Under the pieces are notes generated by a model. That model saw nothing but the letters and a program-made list of their open reading frames with translations. It was not told the DNA's origin and made no database searches. A program made the translations under genes and the position numbers. From Phyto melanocephala (lineage: Eukaryota > Arthropoda > Insecta > Diptera > Rhinophoridae): a DNA stretch of 64,000 bases. Positions 1-10,704 of this stretch are shown piece by piece; within the stretch, counting starts at the first letter, position 1, and each line of letters opens with the position of its first letter. Location of the stretch: assembly GCA_941918925.1 (NCBI GenBank), contig OW799237.1:3577201-3641200 (forward strand), written 5' to 3'.

Positions 1-1560
1 AAAACTTGACTAAAATTCCATCTTTAAAAAGAAACTGTTCTGTTAAATACTAAATATATGTTTGAGCATTTGTGTGTATGCGTTTGTTGAAACTCAAAGA
101 TATTTGCACAAAAATGAAAAAAAAATGCAAAAACGTTGAAGAAAATTTGTAATGCAAATTCTATCGAAATATTCAATAATAACCAAACAGCAATGAGAGT
201 AATATTTGCATTTATTTGCATGTATATGTTGTTGCCATTGCTGAGAAATATAAACTGAAATCAATAAGTACAAATTTGTATTATTAAATTTATGTAATAA
301 ATTTGTTATAAATTTTATGTTTTTTAAACAGTAATTTATATTCAACAGAGGACGTTATAGTTTAAGGCATTTACAAATAATTACTATTTGAAAACAGTTT
401 TTCTTAGAAAATTTGTAAATTTATTTATTTGATAGTCGTTTTCGAAAAATTATATAATTTTGTGTCTGAATTGCCACCTGGTTAAAATAGTGTTAGTTGG
501 AGGCGTCTCATACATAAAAATTTTCTATGATTGTCATAACATTCCTTTAAAAATTGCTTAACATAATTTTGTTGGTTTATCTGGGGTCATTTTTCAAACG
601 CTAAGCGGTTAAAAACCGGTTTTTTTAATATAACTTTATGTTGCAACTTATTTTCTGTTTTAAAAATTCGTTTGGGAAATGGCAGAGTAAAATACTCCAA
701 CACAAACAGACCTCTAATGGAAAACCATTTATTTTAGATTTTTATATTTTAAATCTTCTACCATCTTAAGTGTTTACTTAATTTACTTTTAATTTGAAAT
801 TTTTAATAAATTTTAATTTTTTAAATAAATTAATTTTACAGTTTTTTTTAGGAAAGTGTTTGATAACTTATTTCTTTAAATAGTCATGTGAAAATTTTAT
901 TTATAAATTTAATTTAAAATAAAAAAAAATGAAATACTCAATTTAAATTTTATTTATTTAATTTGCCTAAAAATTAAAGACCCAAAAGAATTCCACAAAA
1001 TATTGAAAGCCTTAATAGGATACACTCAAATGCAGACATTTTATAAACCAAATTACACACACACACACTTTAAAATTAAAGTAAGTAGAGACATAATACT
1101 ACTTTCACTATAGACTTTCGTTGTGATTTTTTTTCTCAAAGGAGTAAATAATATTGGGACACAATAAAACAGTAACAGCAACAACAAGTTGCATTAAAAA
1201 AGGATTCTATTGCATTTTAAACATGTACAGCATTACACGCACGTATGCACACAAATATATGTTTACATACTAACACTCACAAACACACACAATATTTACG
1301 CATAAAAATTTAAATCCAAACAGATTGAAATCCTTTTTTGTTTTGTTTTGTATGAGGGCTGTTGTTGTTGTTGTTGCTGCTGGACAGAATGTAAACAAAT
1401 GAATAAATAAGTGAATGTACGAATGTATAGATGGACTGATAGATGGGAAAATGAATGTACGACTAAATAACTGAAAGTTCACAATGGGTTGATTTTTTTT
1501 TATAAGCCTTTGAAAAAGCGAAGACATAAAGTAACGAGTTATTCCATCAATTTGAACATC
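1..1560. other. AT-rich DNA without recognisable gene
   Basis: No open frame of convincing length or codon structure is visible on either strand. The stretch holds short poly-A and poly-T runs, a CA run near 1057-1068 and a GTT/GCT run near 1361-1381. The short open frames are low-complexity (Phe, Lys, Asn, Ile) and typical of random AT-rich sequence. I see nothing else supportable here. Confidence 0.6.
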
Positions 1561-1568
1561 TTTTATAC

Positions 1569-1830
1569 TATAGCTGTGTCAAATCGTTCGTTTCAGTGAT
1601 CGCTCATTTTTGCTCAATTTGTAAAAATTTTCCCGTTCGTTCAAGCTTCACTTCACAAGCTTCACTTTGGAACGATAGTACAAAAACAATTAAACCAAAA
1701 GCGCTCAACTGAAGCAAAGAACATAACATACACTATTGAACGAAAAGTGCTCAAAAAAATAATTGGATCCTTCGTTCATTTCGATGATTCGTTCACTTTA
1801 ACCCGTTCGTTCATGAGCTACACAGCTCTA
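1569..1830. mobile_element. hAT-type MITE, 262 bp
   Basis: A short non-coding element bounded by inverted ends TATAGCTGTGT at the left and ACACAGCTCTA at the right (10 of 11 bases pair as inverted repeats). It is flanked by a perfect 8-bp duplication, TTTTATAC, at 1561-1568 and 1831-1838. An 8-bp TSD with TAGAGCTGTG-like ends fits the hAT superfamily. The interior is rich in TTCGTTCA-like words (for example near 1588, 1636, 1771, 1789 and 1806), which may be subterminal transposase-binding repeats (inference). It encodes nothing. Confidence 0.85.
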
Positions 1831-1838
1831 TTTTATAC

Positions 1839-2256
1839 CAATTTTATCGACTTGTGGTAAATATAAGTATCAAGTTTAGTGTTTTATTTAAAAAAAAAAA
1901 GATAATTCAAATACTTTTCAAACAAACTTCGTTATTTGTAATGGAACTCATGCTGAGAACAAAGTTGTATCTAATGCAGTTTTGTTTTCCAAAATTTATT
2001 AAATGGATCCAACATAAAAATTATATGCACTATAGTATAGACTATGTAAGAATAATGTACTAAACGAAATTCGGCCGTTGATTTCTTTTACCTTTATTAC
2101 CTGAGCCCAAAAACCACTTACAACGGTTAGAAATCAATTTTTTTTAATTCCTAAACTTTAAAAAATCCATACTTAGAAAATTAATTCCCCGGAACAGGTA
2201 ACAATAGCAAGTCAGTTTCATAATTACATTTATTTAAAAATAATTTTTGTTTACTC
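1839..2256. other. AT-rich spacer
   Basis: No gene or repeat structure recognised. A 69-codon open frame on the plus strand has low-complexity composition and no domain. Confidence 0.5.
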
Positions 2257-2607
2257 TATGGGCCTATTCAAAGTAAACTCTCATATTGTACTATGTCATA
2301 TAATTGTCATATGACTAGTGACTTTGAACACCTTTTGTTAACTAATTATGTATTTCATACAAGAAAGAAGACAAAGAGATGACGCTGTTAAAAATTGTAT
2401 GTATACAGGCAGCGTTACCGTTAGGGCCACTAAAGTAGCATTTTGCCACTTTTTCAAATGCTTGGATACTATTGTGCCACTTTGTCAAAATGCCCCCAAA
2501 TGTGATACTTTTTATAAATCGTGCCACTTTTTAGATACTTTTTACGAAATGGAAAAATACTTTCGTTTTGTTAAAACACCTAACTTTAATACATCATGCG
2601 TGTTTAG

Positions 2608-3472
2608 TAGGGAGTTCGATTATTCGACATTTTTAAGAAACCGGTTTTCAAATAGTTTGAAATTCAGAATTAAAGAAAAAACCGGTTAACCGGTCGAATA
2701 CATAAAATATAATTCTTTCTTATACCCATGACAGAGATACATATATAGGTATGAACTAGTTTGTTTTATGGTTTAATTGCATTTTAAGTTAACACAAATT
2801 CAATGGCATTATTATAAAATACCGTTAACTTTGTAACAAGGAGGTTGTAATAATGAAAAATATTAAAAAGTCACTTCACTGCTCACTGTAGTCACATTTA
2901 TCTTTTACTAACATTAACTTTGTAGGCGAGCTGTAATAATGACCCTTTGTGTGCCAAACTATTTTAGTATACAAGTCAAATGTTATCAGAGATATTAGTA
3001 AAGCTATGGGTAGTCTTTAGTACAAGTCGCTAGATTTCGTAGAAGCAAAATATTATGAAATTCGAAAATGAGATCAAAAAGTATTGCAAAGTACAATAAG
3101 TACTGAACACCTGATAATCACGCCAAATTATAAGCGCAACAACGTATTAAATACCTGATCTCCATTTAAAACAAATAATATTTAACCTAATTGTTCTTAT
3201 TTTGAAACAACAAAAAAAATTCTTACAATATTATGGAAGAGTATTTAATAAAGTTTTTGATTTTTGGAAATTTTTTAAGTAATAAAAATTGTATGTTACG
3301 TTTGGTTACAAAAATAAATGAACATACAACTAAAAATGAAAAAAACCGGCTTCTGTGAGTAAAAAAACCGGTGTATTCGAAATTTGAAAAAATAACATTT
3401 GGAAAAAACCGCCAGCTGAAACAGTAAAAAACCGAGTTTTCCACCGGTTTTAAAACCGAGTCGATCACCCTA
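2608..3472. mobile_element. hAT-type non-autonomous element, copy 1 (865 bp)
   Basis: It begins TAGGGAGTTCGATTATTCG and ends GAGTCGATCACCCTA, flanked by the perfect 8-bp TSD GTGTTTAG (2600-2607, 3473-3480). It lies inside the hAT element 2410-5812. A second, independently inserted copy is at 39179-39934 with its own TSD; both carry repeated AACCGGT/ACCGGTT words near both ends and share most of the interior. No coding capacity is visible. The TAGGGTGATCGA ends and 8-bp TSD indicate the hAT superfamily. Confidence 0.9.
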
Positions 3473-3543
3473 GTGTTTAGCTTATGTATGTATATGTTTC
3501 TTGCGATTGCGTATACTTATGTCCAAAATACATTAAATAAGGT

Positions 3544-4899
3544 GTATGCTGTGCCGAATTCAATCAATCAATGTTTTAGCCTAATAATTGATGAAACTAC
3601 AGATATTTCTATGGAAAAATGTTTGGTGCTGGTGGTTAGGCAGTTTGATAGTTGCAAAGAAAACACTGTTGATAGCTTCTTTCGGTTAGTGCAGCAAAGC
3701 GATGGTTCTGGAGAAGGAATTTGTAACTCCATATTGTCATCACTAAAAGAAAATCAAATTCCACTTGTTTAAAGCATTTAACGTATATTTTATTATTTCA
3801 ATTTTAATGAAATAACTTAACATTTTAATTGTAACGTAGTCCCATTTCTGAATAATTGTGAATTGATTTATTGTAAAACCGCTTTATTACTTTAAACTGC
3901 TTTATAACTTAACGATTAATAAATTGCATTAACGATTTTTTGACGAAACATATGAACGGAAATTGCTGAGGCGACCTAGGGATTTCGGGACTGTCTTTGA
4001 CACGCACTCGATCTGTTAAGAAGTCTCCTAGCTCACCTCAAGCGTATTGCGCTCAAGGAATCGTCATTGTGAAGAAAATTATCAGTAACCAAAAGTTTGT
4101 ATAATAAATTACAAATGTGAGTACAATTAAAAAAGCATAGCAGTGTTATTGTTTAATTAAGTTGAAACAGGTTCCTCTCCTGTCCCCATTTAAATATCGC
4201 CTAAATTCCCTAGGTATTCAATAAAGGCAAGGTATAACGCTTGTTCAAATCACTCTTTGTGTATTCCTGATAATACATATTCGTGTTAACATTCACTCAT
4301 ATAGGGTTGAATCTTCTAAGGATTTATTAATAAATTCATTACTCTTAGTTGTCAATTTAAAGTATGACCTCTCAATGTCATCTTTAAACACCACTAAAAA
4401 TTTAATAGGTCTTGCTACAGACAACGCATCTACAATGGTGGGGAAAATAAATGGTGTAGCAACAATATTAAAGAAAAAGATTCCGCATTAATTTCATATC
4501 GGCTGTGTGTGCCATTCTATAAATCTAGTGAACAATGCATCATTATCTTGCATTCCAAATGACGTTGAACAGTTACTTAGAAAGGTTTTAAAGTATTTTA
4601 AGAGTGCAAAAAGACAACACGATTTGAAGGAGCTGCAAGGTATTTTTGATGTACCTGAACATAAAATACTAAGGCTAAGTGATACTAGATGGCTATCATT
4701 TAAATCTGTTGCAACAAGAATTCTGGAGCAGTGGTCGGTTCTGCAGCACTATTTTATCCGGGCACAATTTGAAAAAAAATGTGCTTCTAATTTAAAAAAA
4801 ATTAGTGTTATTCTAGACTCTTTGTCGCCTGCAAACAAAACATATTTAAAATTTCTAACTTATATTTTGAAAACTATGAACAAATTTAACAAAAAGTGA
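3544..4899 (+). pseudogene. hAT transposase remnant (DDE region), interrupted
   Basis: A fragment of a hAT-superfamily transposase, the nuclear enzyme that cuts and joins element ends. The first part contains SLIIDETTDIS, with a catalytic Asp codon at 3590-3592, then SDGSGEGICNSILSSL. It breaks off after NQIP at 3761-3765. Directly beyond the inserted LTR-like block the protein resumes with NLIGLATDNASTMVG (second catalytic Asp codon 4420-4422) and then GCVCHSINLVNN and LSDTRWLSF, all familiar from this family. Joining the two parts needs one base restored at the insertion point. An in-frame TAA at 4489-4491 and the loss of N- and C-terminal regions confirm that it is dead. The catalytic Glu region was not confidently placed. 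Frames: 3473-3772 is one, 4399-4899 another. Confidence 0.85.
3766..4390. mobile_element. Solo-LTR-like insertion, 625 bp, in the hAT transposase
   Basis: The block begins TGTTTAAAGC and ends TCTTTAAACA, so it has the TG...CA termini of long terminal repeats plus a 9-bp inverted end. It is flanked by a perfect 5-bp duplication CCACT (3761-3765, 4391-4395). Removing it brings the two halves of the hAT transposase together, with one base missing. An AATAAA-type polyadenylation motif lies near 4220. Termini and TSD length fit a solo LTR, for example of a BEL/Pao or Ty3 element (inference). A short inverted-repeat DNA transposon is the alternative. Confidence 0.7.
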
Positions 4900-4982
4900 G
4901 TCCTCTCAAATAATATATCTTGTTTCTTCAACCAAAGACATTTTATTAGAGCTTTACAAAAATTTTTTAAGAAAAGAATATA

Positions 4983-5570
4983 CAGTAGTATCTCGATATA
5001 ACGATCTATATATTGTCAGCCCTTATCGTTAAATCGAAAATATCGTTATATCGAATGAATTTTTTGATTATTGAAACTGCAGAGTAAAGCTATTTTTTAG
5101 TTTTATTATATGTATGTATTTATTATTATAAATATTTTATAAAAATAAATATAATAGAAAACATTAAAAATATGACATTCAGTAATTTATTGGCAAGCAA
5201 TTATTTATAAAAACTAAGAGAATCCATTTTATGAAATAGAAAAGAGTCTATGAAGATTTGAAGAATTGAATAATTGTTGTTTGCTTTTGAGGAACTATTA
5301 GGCTAATACGAATGGCTTCTTCTTGAAGTTCTATCGATTTCGAAGAATCAATATTATTCTGTTCGCTCCCGTTGGGCTAGGAACCAGGAAAACAGTTTTG
5401 TTTCCATTCTTTCGAATTCCCCCGAATTCATCGATTCTCTGTTTTTACAACCAAAATTTGTTTTTTCCATATTGTGCAAAAGCTTTTTACCCTGAAGATG
5501 CTTCCCATTGTTTTTTTAGCGAAATATTGGTTTCTAATAAAAAATTTTTTATAAAAAAACAAAAAAGTTG
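4983..5570. mobile_element. pogo/Tigger-like fragment, one end visible
   Basis: At 4981 the sequence changes to TA followed by CAGTAGTATCTCGATATAACG, the style of pogo/Tigger termini (CAGT plus TA target). Just inside, CGATATAACGAT (4994-5005) recurs inverted at 5042-5053. No matching right terminus (ending ACTG) was found before the hAT end at 5812, so the right boundary given is arbitrary. The interior around 5300-5500 is less AT-rich and may be decayed coding sequence on the minus strand, but I could not identify a transposase domain. Confidence 0.45.
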
Positions 5571-6056
5571 ATCTCAAGCTTAAATAAAAATCAAATATTA
5601 TCATTAAATAATATTTTTGTTATGTTTTTATATTATTTTTAATATGTTATTTTAAATAAATTTAACAAAATACTTAAAAAAAGTTTTGGTGTACTTTTTT
5701 TGATTTTTAAAGAGGTGCCCCTTAAAACAAAAAAATCCCCTTTTTGTTGCCACTTTTGTTGCATAAATCCCCTTTTTTTGATACTTTTTGAAAATATCCA
5801 ACGGTAACGCTGTATACAGGAAAGAAGAAAAGAGAAAATATTCTCTCTGAGAGGTGAGAAGCGAAGAAATTCTCTCTGAGAGACAGTATGGTTAAAAGTA
5901 TAACATAAACAATAACATAAACATAACATAAACAATAAATGTGTAAAGTCATATTATTTTTTTTGTATGGAAATTACTAACAAAAATTTTAAGCATGCAT
6001 AAAATAATATGAAATAGTACAAATACGACTGATATGCAACCACTTTGAATTGGCCC

Positions 6057-6512
6057 TATATTAAGTTTACATACCCATTGTGCCCTTTGGTTTACATTCA
6101 CAATATCAGATGGGGTTTATGTGATTTTGATTGTTTTTATTTTGTTGGTGTTATAGCTTTAGTTGCTGTTTCATTCGGTTTGAACACAAACAATTTCATA
6201 TTTTGTTATACTTATTAAAGGACAATTGTTAATATACTTTTTTATGCAGACAAATGCAGACACATAGATACCCAAAACAAATTTTAATGATAGAGTTGTG
6301 AATCTACACACACACACATATAAACAGACAGGGAAATAGTCAAATTGCAGAATGTTTAAATAAACGCTCGGCAGTTTTACTAGAAAATCATATAGAATAG
6401 AATATTTGATCAAGTTCAAAACAAGATCCGATTCAAGTTGTTATAGTTGTCTTATAGTTTGTCGACTGAAATTAGATCTAGCATTACTTTACTATCTCTG
6501 AGTAAAGTATAG
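6057..6512. other. AT-rich spacer with CA run
   Basis: Short CA array near 6308-6318. A minus-strand 82-codon open frame has no recognisable domain. Nothing else supportable. Confidence 0.4.
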
Positions 6513-7483
6513 TGTATGGATCTTACGGATCTCTGGTATGGAGGACTGCAGTGAGGCGCAAATATGTTGTAGACCAGTTGCAGAGGGTTCAACGATTACA
6601 TGTATTGGGATAACGGGTGAATTATGAACTATGTTGCACCTTGTTCCCATTAATCTTCATATTATGGCAAAAATCTGAAGTACTTAGTGCAACAAGGCTC
6701 AATGCATCTGGATGTTGGAGATCGAGAACATATGGCCATGCGTGGATTGTGGCCAGGCTGCCTGCAATTTTGAATCAACCTTCTGATTATGTCACCCATT
6801 ATCTGTGTTTCGACAGGCCGTTTAAAATCTTAATTTACTATAAGGAGCTTTGACACTAAAATCTATACGGGTGGTTTTAAGATGGTCTTTGGGGTTGGAT
6901 CCGGTGTCATCGGTCAATACAGGAAAGATTTGTCAAAGCTTCAGCGGCTAACTGACGTTGCTTTCATTTAGATTGCTGCACTTATGGTTCACTATGGTAA
7001 TGAGCGGGTGGATGAGCTAGCCAGAAGGGAATTTGCTTTGGATATTTCCAATGCAAATGCAGTTGCAATCCCGTTGAAGAGTATCAAGAGAAAAATCTTC
7101 AGGCACTTTCTTGAAAATAGCCGAGAACAGGTGGCGTGAACAAGAAACATGTATTGTTTACATGGCCTTCTTTTGATATCAAGCACATGAAGAACCTAAC
7201 CAGGCGAGGTCGGAGGGACATTATGAGGTTGCTGGCGGAAATGACAGATGACGGGATGTTAGGGAAACATGCAAGCTAGCATCGACTTTTCTTAAACGAC
7301 CATTAGGGCTGTATGGATATGGAAGATCGGTACTCGGTTTTCCACTTTCTCTGTGAATGTCCTGCCCTGGCTGCCAAGAAACATAGAATCCTGGGTAAAC
7401 ATACACTGAAAAGCCTCTCTGAGATTTATGAGGTCAAACTGAATGATCTGCTGGGATATCACACAGCTACAGGGTGGTTCTAG
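6513..7483 (+). pseudogene. LINE ORF2 C-terminus (RT end, RNase H, C-terminal motif)
   Basis: Coding remnants lie in several plus-strand frames. YGSLVW...VVDQLQRVQRLHVLG (from about 6513) matches the end of the reverse transcriptase. RLNASGCW...YGHAW follows at about 6690-6760. FGVGSGVIG (6880-6920) and GNERVDELARREF (about 6998-7036) are RNase H landmarks; in intact elements the latter reads GNExADELAR. The final frame HFLCECPALAAKKHRILG leads to DLLGYHTATGWF and a TAG stop at 7481-7483, the typical C-terminus of this group. Multiple frameshifts and in-frame stops show that it is inactive. Antisense open frames over 7221-7603 are shadows. Confidence 0.85.
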
Positions 7484-7612
7484 TAAAACCACCCCCTTCC
7501 CTTTAGTACTGATTTTAGGAGACACCAAATCTGGCAAGTGATGTGGTCTCATCAGACCGGTGTCATACAGACTTGACAGCTCATACGATAACCAACCAAC
7601 CAACCAACCAAT
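6513..7612 (+). mobile_element. 5'-truncated non-LTR retrotransposon, 3' end
   Basis: The segment holds the decayed C-terminal part of a LINE ORF2 (see the pseudogene entry), a stop codon at 7481-7483, roughly 100 bp of 3' untranslated sequence and a CCAA-repeat tail near 7586-7606. Severe 5' truncation is normal for target-primed retrotransposition. The RNase H domain downstream of the reverse transcriptase restricts it to clades such as R1, LOA or I. The exact clade is not determined, and no flanking duplication was recognised. Confidence 0.8.
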
Positions 7613-9755
7613 CTATAAAATTTTATTTTGAAATTTTTATATTAATTACTGGCTTCGTACTGAGTGTGTTTTGCAGGAAAGTTGAAAAAACTTTCATTGT
7701 GCGTCTTTTTTTGTACAATATAACTTAACAATTACCTTCACCAGTGGTAATGATGTTTAATTACTAGTTCTTGTTCCGGCATCAGAATTGCAGGGTTATT
7801 ATTTGCTGGTATATATGCTTGTTTGCAAAGTGTTGTAGTCGTAGAGAAAATATTTAATTGAAATAATTTACTTTATGCTTTTGGGAGTTTTGGGAATTAA
7901 ATTTGCACTCTTAAATGCATACATGTGCACTGTACACACTCACATAAACATACATATGTATGTATACACATACTTTAATTTAAATTTAAACATTAAATGA
8001 AAATATTTCTACATACATACATACATATATAATGTATGTTTACAGACTCAAGCACATACATACATATTTTTAGACACATTTATGTACAAAATTATTTGTA
8101 TGAATATTGAATTGAATCTTAATGTGCCAAACCGAGTTCAGTCAGTCATTTAGTTCTTCATACAATCCATCAACTTTTGCAATCGTAATACAAAATAATA
8201 TTGAGTTCAATATGTTGTGTTCAATATATATTTATTAATTTATTATACAATATTTACCAGAGGCTCGCTAACACACATGCACACTTGTAATTATATCAAC
8301 TCAAATTTATGAGTATTTTAAAATGCAACTGTCACAGAGTTAGACACAAACATACAATAAATATTATATGAGTGTGTATGCTTATATTAAATTATTGTTT
8401 TTTGCTGTTTTGCCAAAATTATTTTAGTTTATTTAGGTTTGATTTGGTTATAATAATAATTGCTTAAAACTAACAGAATTAAGTAATGACTGTCAAATAA
8501 TTCATATTTTTCATTATTCAATTTGTTTTCAATTGGAATTTGTATTGTTAATATACTCCATGCGTAGTGAGAAATATATATTTTTTTGTTAAAGAAACTT
8601 TTGGTGTTTTTTTTTTAAGAAGTTTCAAGCAAAATCTGTAATTTTGGATGTTTTATACAAATTCTTTTTATATAGAAAATCAAGATAATTTTCTTTTTGT
8701 AGAAAATTTTTGTTAATTTCACTTAACACTTTTGCATCAGTTTTAAAAAGTCATTAATTTTTAAACTAAAGATAGTCTTCAATGTATAGTTCTCCGAACC
8801 TAGCTGTCGGCGTTCATGATGCTACTACCACTGGGTTTTATATGGAGCTTTTGCAATTAATACTAGTGCAAGATGGGCGTCATGCTTAGGATTAAATGAA
8901 ACCTAAATAGGAAGATCACGCTAATCAAACTCTGTTGCTGTACCGTTAAACAAAGACAGCAATGACTTCTACATGTTTTATCCCGAGTTTTTTTGGATGT
9001 CGCATTTAAATCATGGTTTCGAAAACTATAGAAATATTTCTGTATTATGATTGAGTGGACTTTGCCGACTTTGCTCCTAAGGCAAACGATTGAAAAATGA
9101 TTTTTTATGTTTTTATTTGTGTTCTCATTATGTACCAAATATTTTTACTATCAACAGCTTTTGTTAATCGCTATTTGTGTACACATACTGCTAATAAAGC
9201 AACTAGAACTTGCAATAATTTTTCTAAAACGTTTTCATATAGCACAATTACGAATTACAATTAGTCAAAAAGAGAATTTTAAATAACTTACTATTAACTG
9301 ATATTAAAGCTTTGCAAATATGATTAAAAAGTTTTAAAAATCTATATATATATATATTTGAGATACGTAAAAGGGCAATTATATAAAAGGCCTTCACTAT
9401 AGCGACCTTTTGAAAGCTAATATTTAAACAAATAAATTCCCAGGCCTTCGTTAATATCAGAAACAAGTTAATGAGTTGATTAATTAAAGTTATTATTTTT
9501 TTAATCAAATTTAATTAAACAAAAATTATTTACATTGGAAACTGGGTGTGATCAGCTCGAGTAATAAACAAATTTTGTCAGTTAGACAAAGAAAGTTCGT
9601 CCTGTAAGAAATTAGTGTAATTTTTAGTAACACATGGCGTAAACCAAAGTTTTATGACTTTTATATTATATTTGGCTTTAAAAAATACAACAACAAAATT
9701 TTAATAAAATTAAAAAGCAAAAAAAAAAAAAAAAAATTAAAAACTAATAAATTAT
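7613..9755. other. AT-rich DNA without recognised gene
   Basis: Dominated by poly-T/A tracts and CATACATA-type simple repeats (7930-8070). The part at about 8790-9060 is less AT-rich and may be an old unidentified repeat. The minus-strand 91-codon frame across it has no recognisable motif. An AT dinucleotide run lies at about 9343-9357. Confidence 0.45.
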
Positions 9756-9761
9756 GTATCC

Positions 9762-9802
9762 TAAATTTTCTCTATTAGTCCCACTGTGATAGAGAAAATT
9801 TA
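9762..9802. repeat. Perfect 14-bp hairpin
   Basis: TAAATTTTCTCTAT at 9762-9775 is the exact reverse complement of 9789-9802, separated by a 13-nt loop (TAGTCCCACTGTG). It may be a remnant of a MITE tip or simply a cruciform. No function can be assigned. Confidence 0.6.
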
Positions 9803-10403
9803 AAATAAAATTAGAAAATCTTGTTTTCACAAAATCAGGCCTCTTTATAGTTCGCCTTAGCAATCTTATATGGGAAGGGGACCCTTACTTAATACGATAC
9901 CATGTCCGAGTATGTATGCATGTGTGTTAAAATACTTGTGAGTTTCATTTGAAATGGTTTTTGCAAATCACAAATAATTTGTTTAAACTGCAAATAAAGC
10001 TGTATATAATGAACTAATATTGAAGATTAAAAGTAATTATGGTCGTATGGAAAATTGTAATTTAGCAATAATACACATACTTACTCACTAATACTTAGTT
10101 CAATATACATACATGTGTGTTTGTATTCAATTACAACGGATTAAACGACAATAGTTATAACTTCTTCAGTAAGAGCATTCTAGCAAGAGATTAATCACCC
10201 AGCTATAAAATTACTTTCAAAAATGTCAAAAAGGTAGAATTTACTAATTTAAAGTTTTATAAAATAGAAATAAATGAAATGAGTTGAATACAGAGATTTT
10301 ATAGAAAGAATTCTTTTCTTGAACTATATACTAAAAAAAATCAATCCTTCTGATATGACAAAGCTCAAAAATGTTTAAATATAAGGTAATATCTGTCATC
10401 CCT
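9803..10403. other. AT-rich spacer
   Basis: No gene or repeat recognised beyond short simple-sequence runs. Confidence 0.4.
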
Positions 10404-10406
10404 TAA

Positions 10407-10701
10407 GGCTATAATACACGGCATGTTTTTTACATCTGACTTGTCAAATTCTCCACTGTTAATACGAACATGTCGTGTGCTACCTTTAAAACATTACTTC
10501 TGTAAAAAAACATGTGTTGAGACATCTGACAAAATTTCGCTCTATTTTGTTCTGCCAAAACATGTGACATCAGCCGTTGGCAGAAATCTCTGCTGCTGCA
10601 AAGCAGTCAGCGTAAAAGTACAATTTTGACAGACATGTAGATTTACATATGTCTCACAAATTTTAAAGTCAGATGTAAAAAACATGCCGTGTATTAGCTC
10701 C
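10407..10701 (+). mobile_element. GG-TAATACACGG MITE, copy 1 (295 bp)
   Basis: Long terminal inverted repeats (about 35 bp) run from GGCTATAATACACGGCATG at the left to CATGCCGTGTATTAGCTCC at the right. TAA lies directly outside both ends (10404-10406, 10702-10704), a 3-bp duplication of the PIF/Harbinger type. A second copy is at 25501-25806. Its interior is reverse-complemented relative to this copy, but its outermost bases are in the same orientation. The 68-codon open frame inside is a by-product. Confidence 0.8.
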
Positions 10702-10704
10702 TAA

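Larger units (their letters stand above)
2410..5812 (+). mobile_element. Defective hAT transposon with nested insertions
   Basis: Terminal inverted repeats are CAGCGTTACCGTT at 2410-2422 and its reverse complement at 5800-5812, flanked by a perfect 8-bp TSD, TATACAGG (2402-2409 and 5813-5820). This is the classical hAT signature. Subterminal regions repeat GCCACTTTT and GATACTTTTT words several times (2426-2545, 5745-5790), as expected of transposase-binding sites. Plus-strand transposase fragments lie at about 3544-4899. The 3403-bp span includes a hAT MITE (2608-3472), an LTR-like insert (3766-4390) and a pogo-like fragment (from 4983). The hAT sequence itself is therefore well short of an autonomous element. 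The C-terminal hAT dimerisation region was not found, so it cannot be active. Confidence 0.9.
2259..6056. mobile_element. GGGCC-ended MITE split by a hAT insertion
   Basis: The left end GGGCCTATTCAAAGT (from about 2260) and the right end ACTTTGAATTGGCCC (ending at 6056) are inverted repeats differing at one base. They are flanked by TAT on both sides, consistent with a 3-bp target duplication of the PIF/Harbinger type, although a TA duplication cannot be excluded. The element proper is only about 390 bp: 2259-2401 plus 5821-6056, each carrying or abutting one TATACAGG copy. The rest is the younger hAT element 2410-5812. Similar GGCC-plus-ATTC ends occur on other short elements at 13.1, 30.7, 31.6, 36.8 and 61.9 kb. 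Confidence 0.65.

Noticed and set aside
7221..7603. Minus-strand frames
   Set aside because: Antisense to the LINE C-terminus and its 3' UTR.
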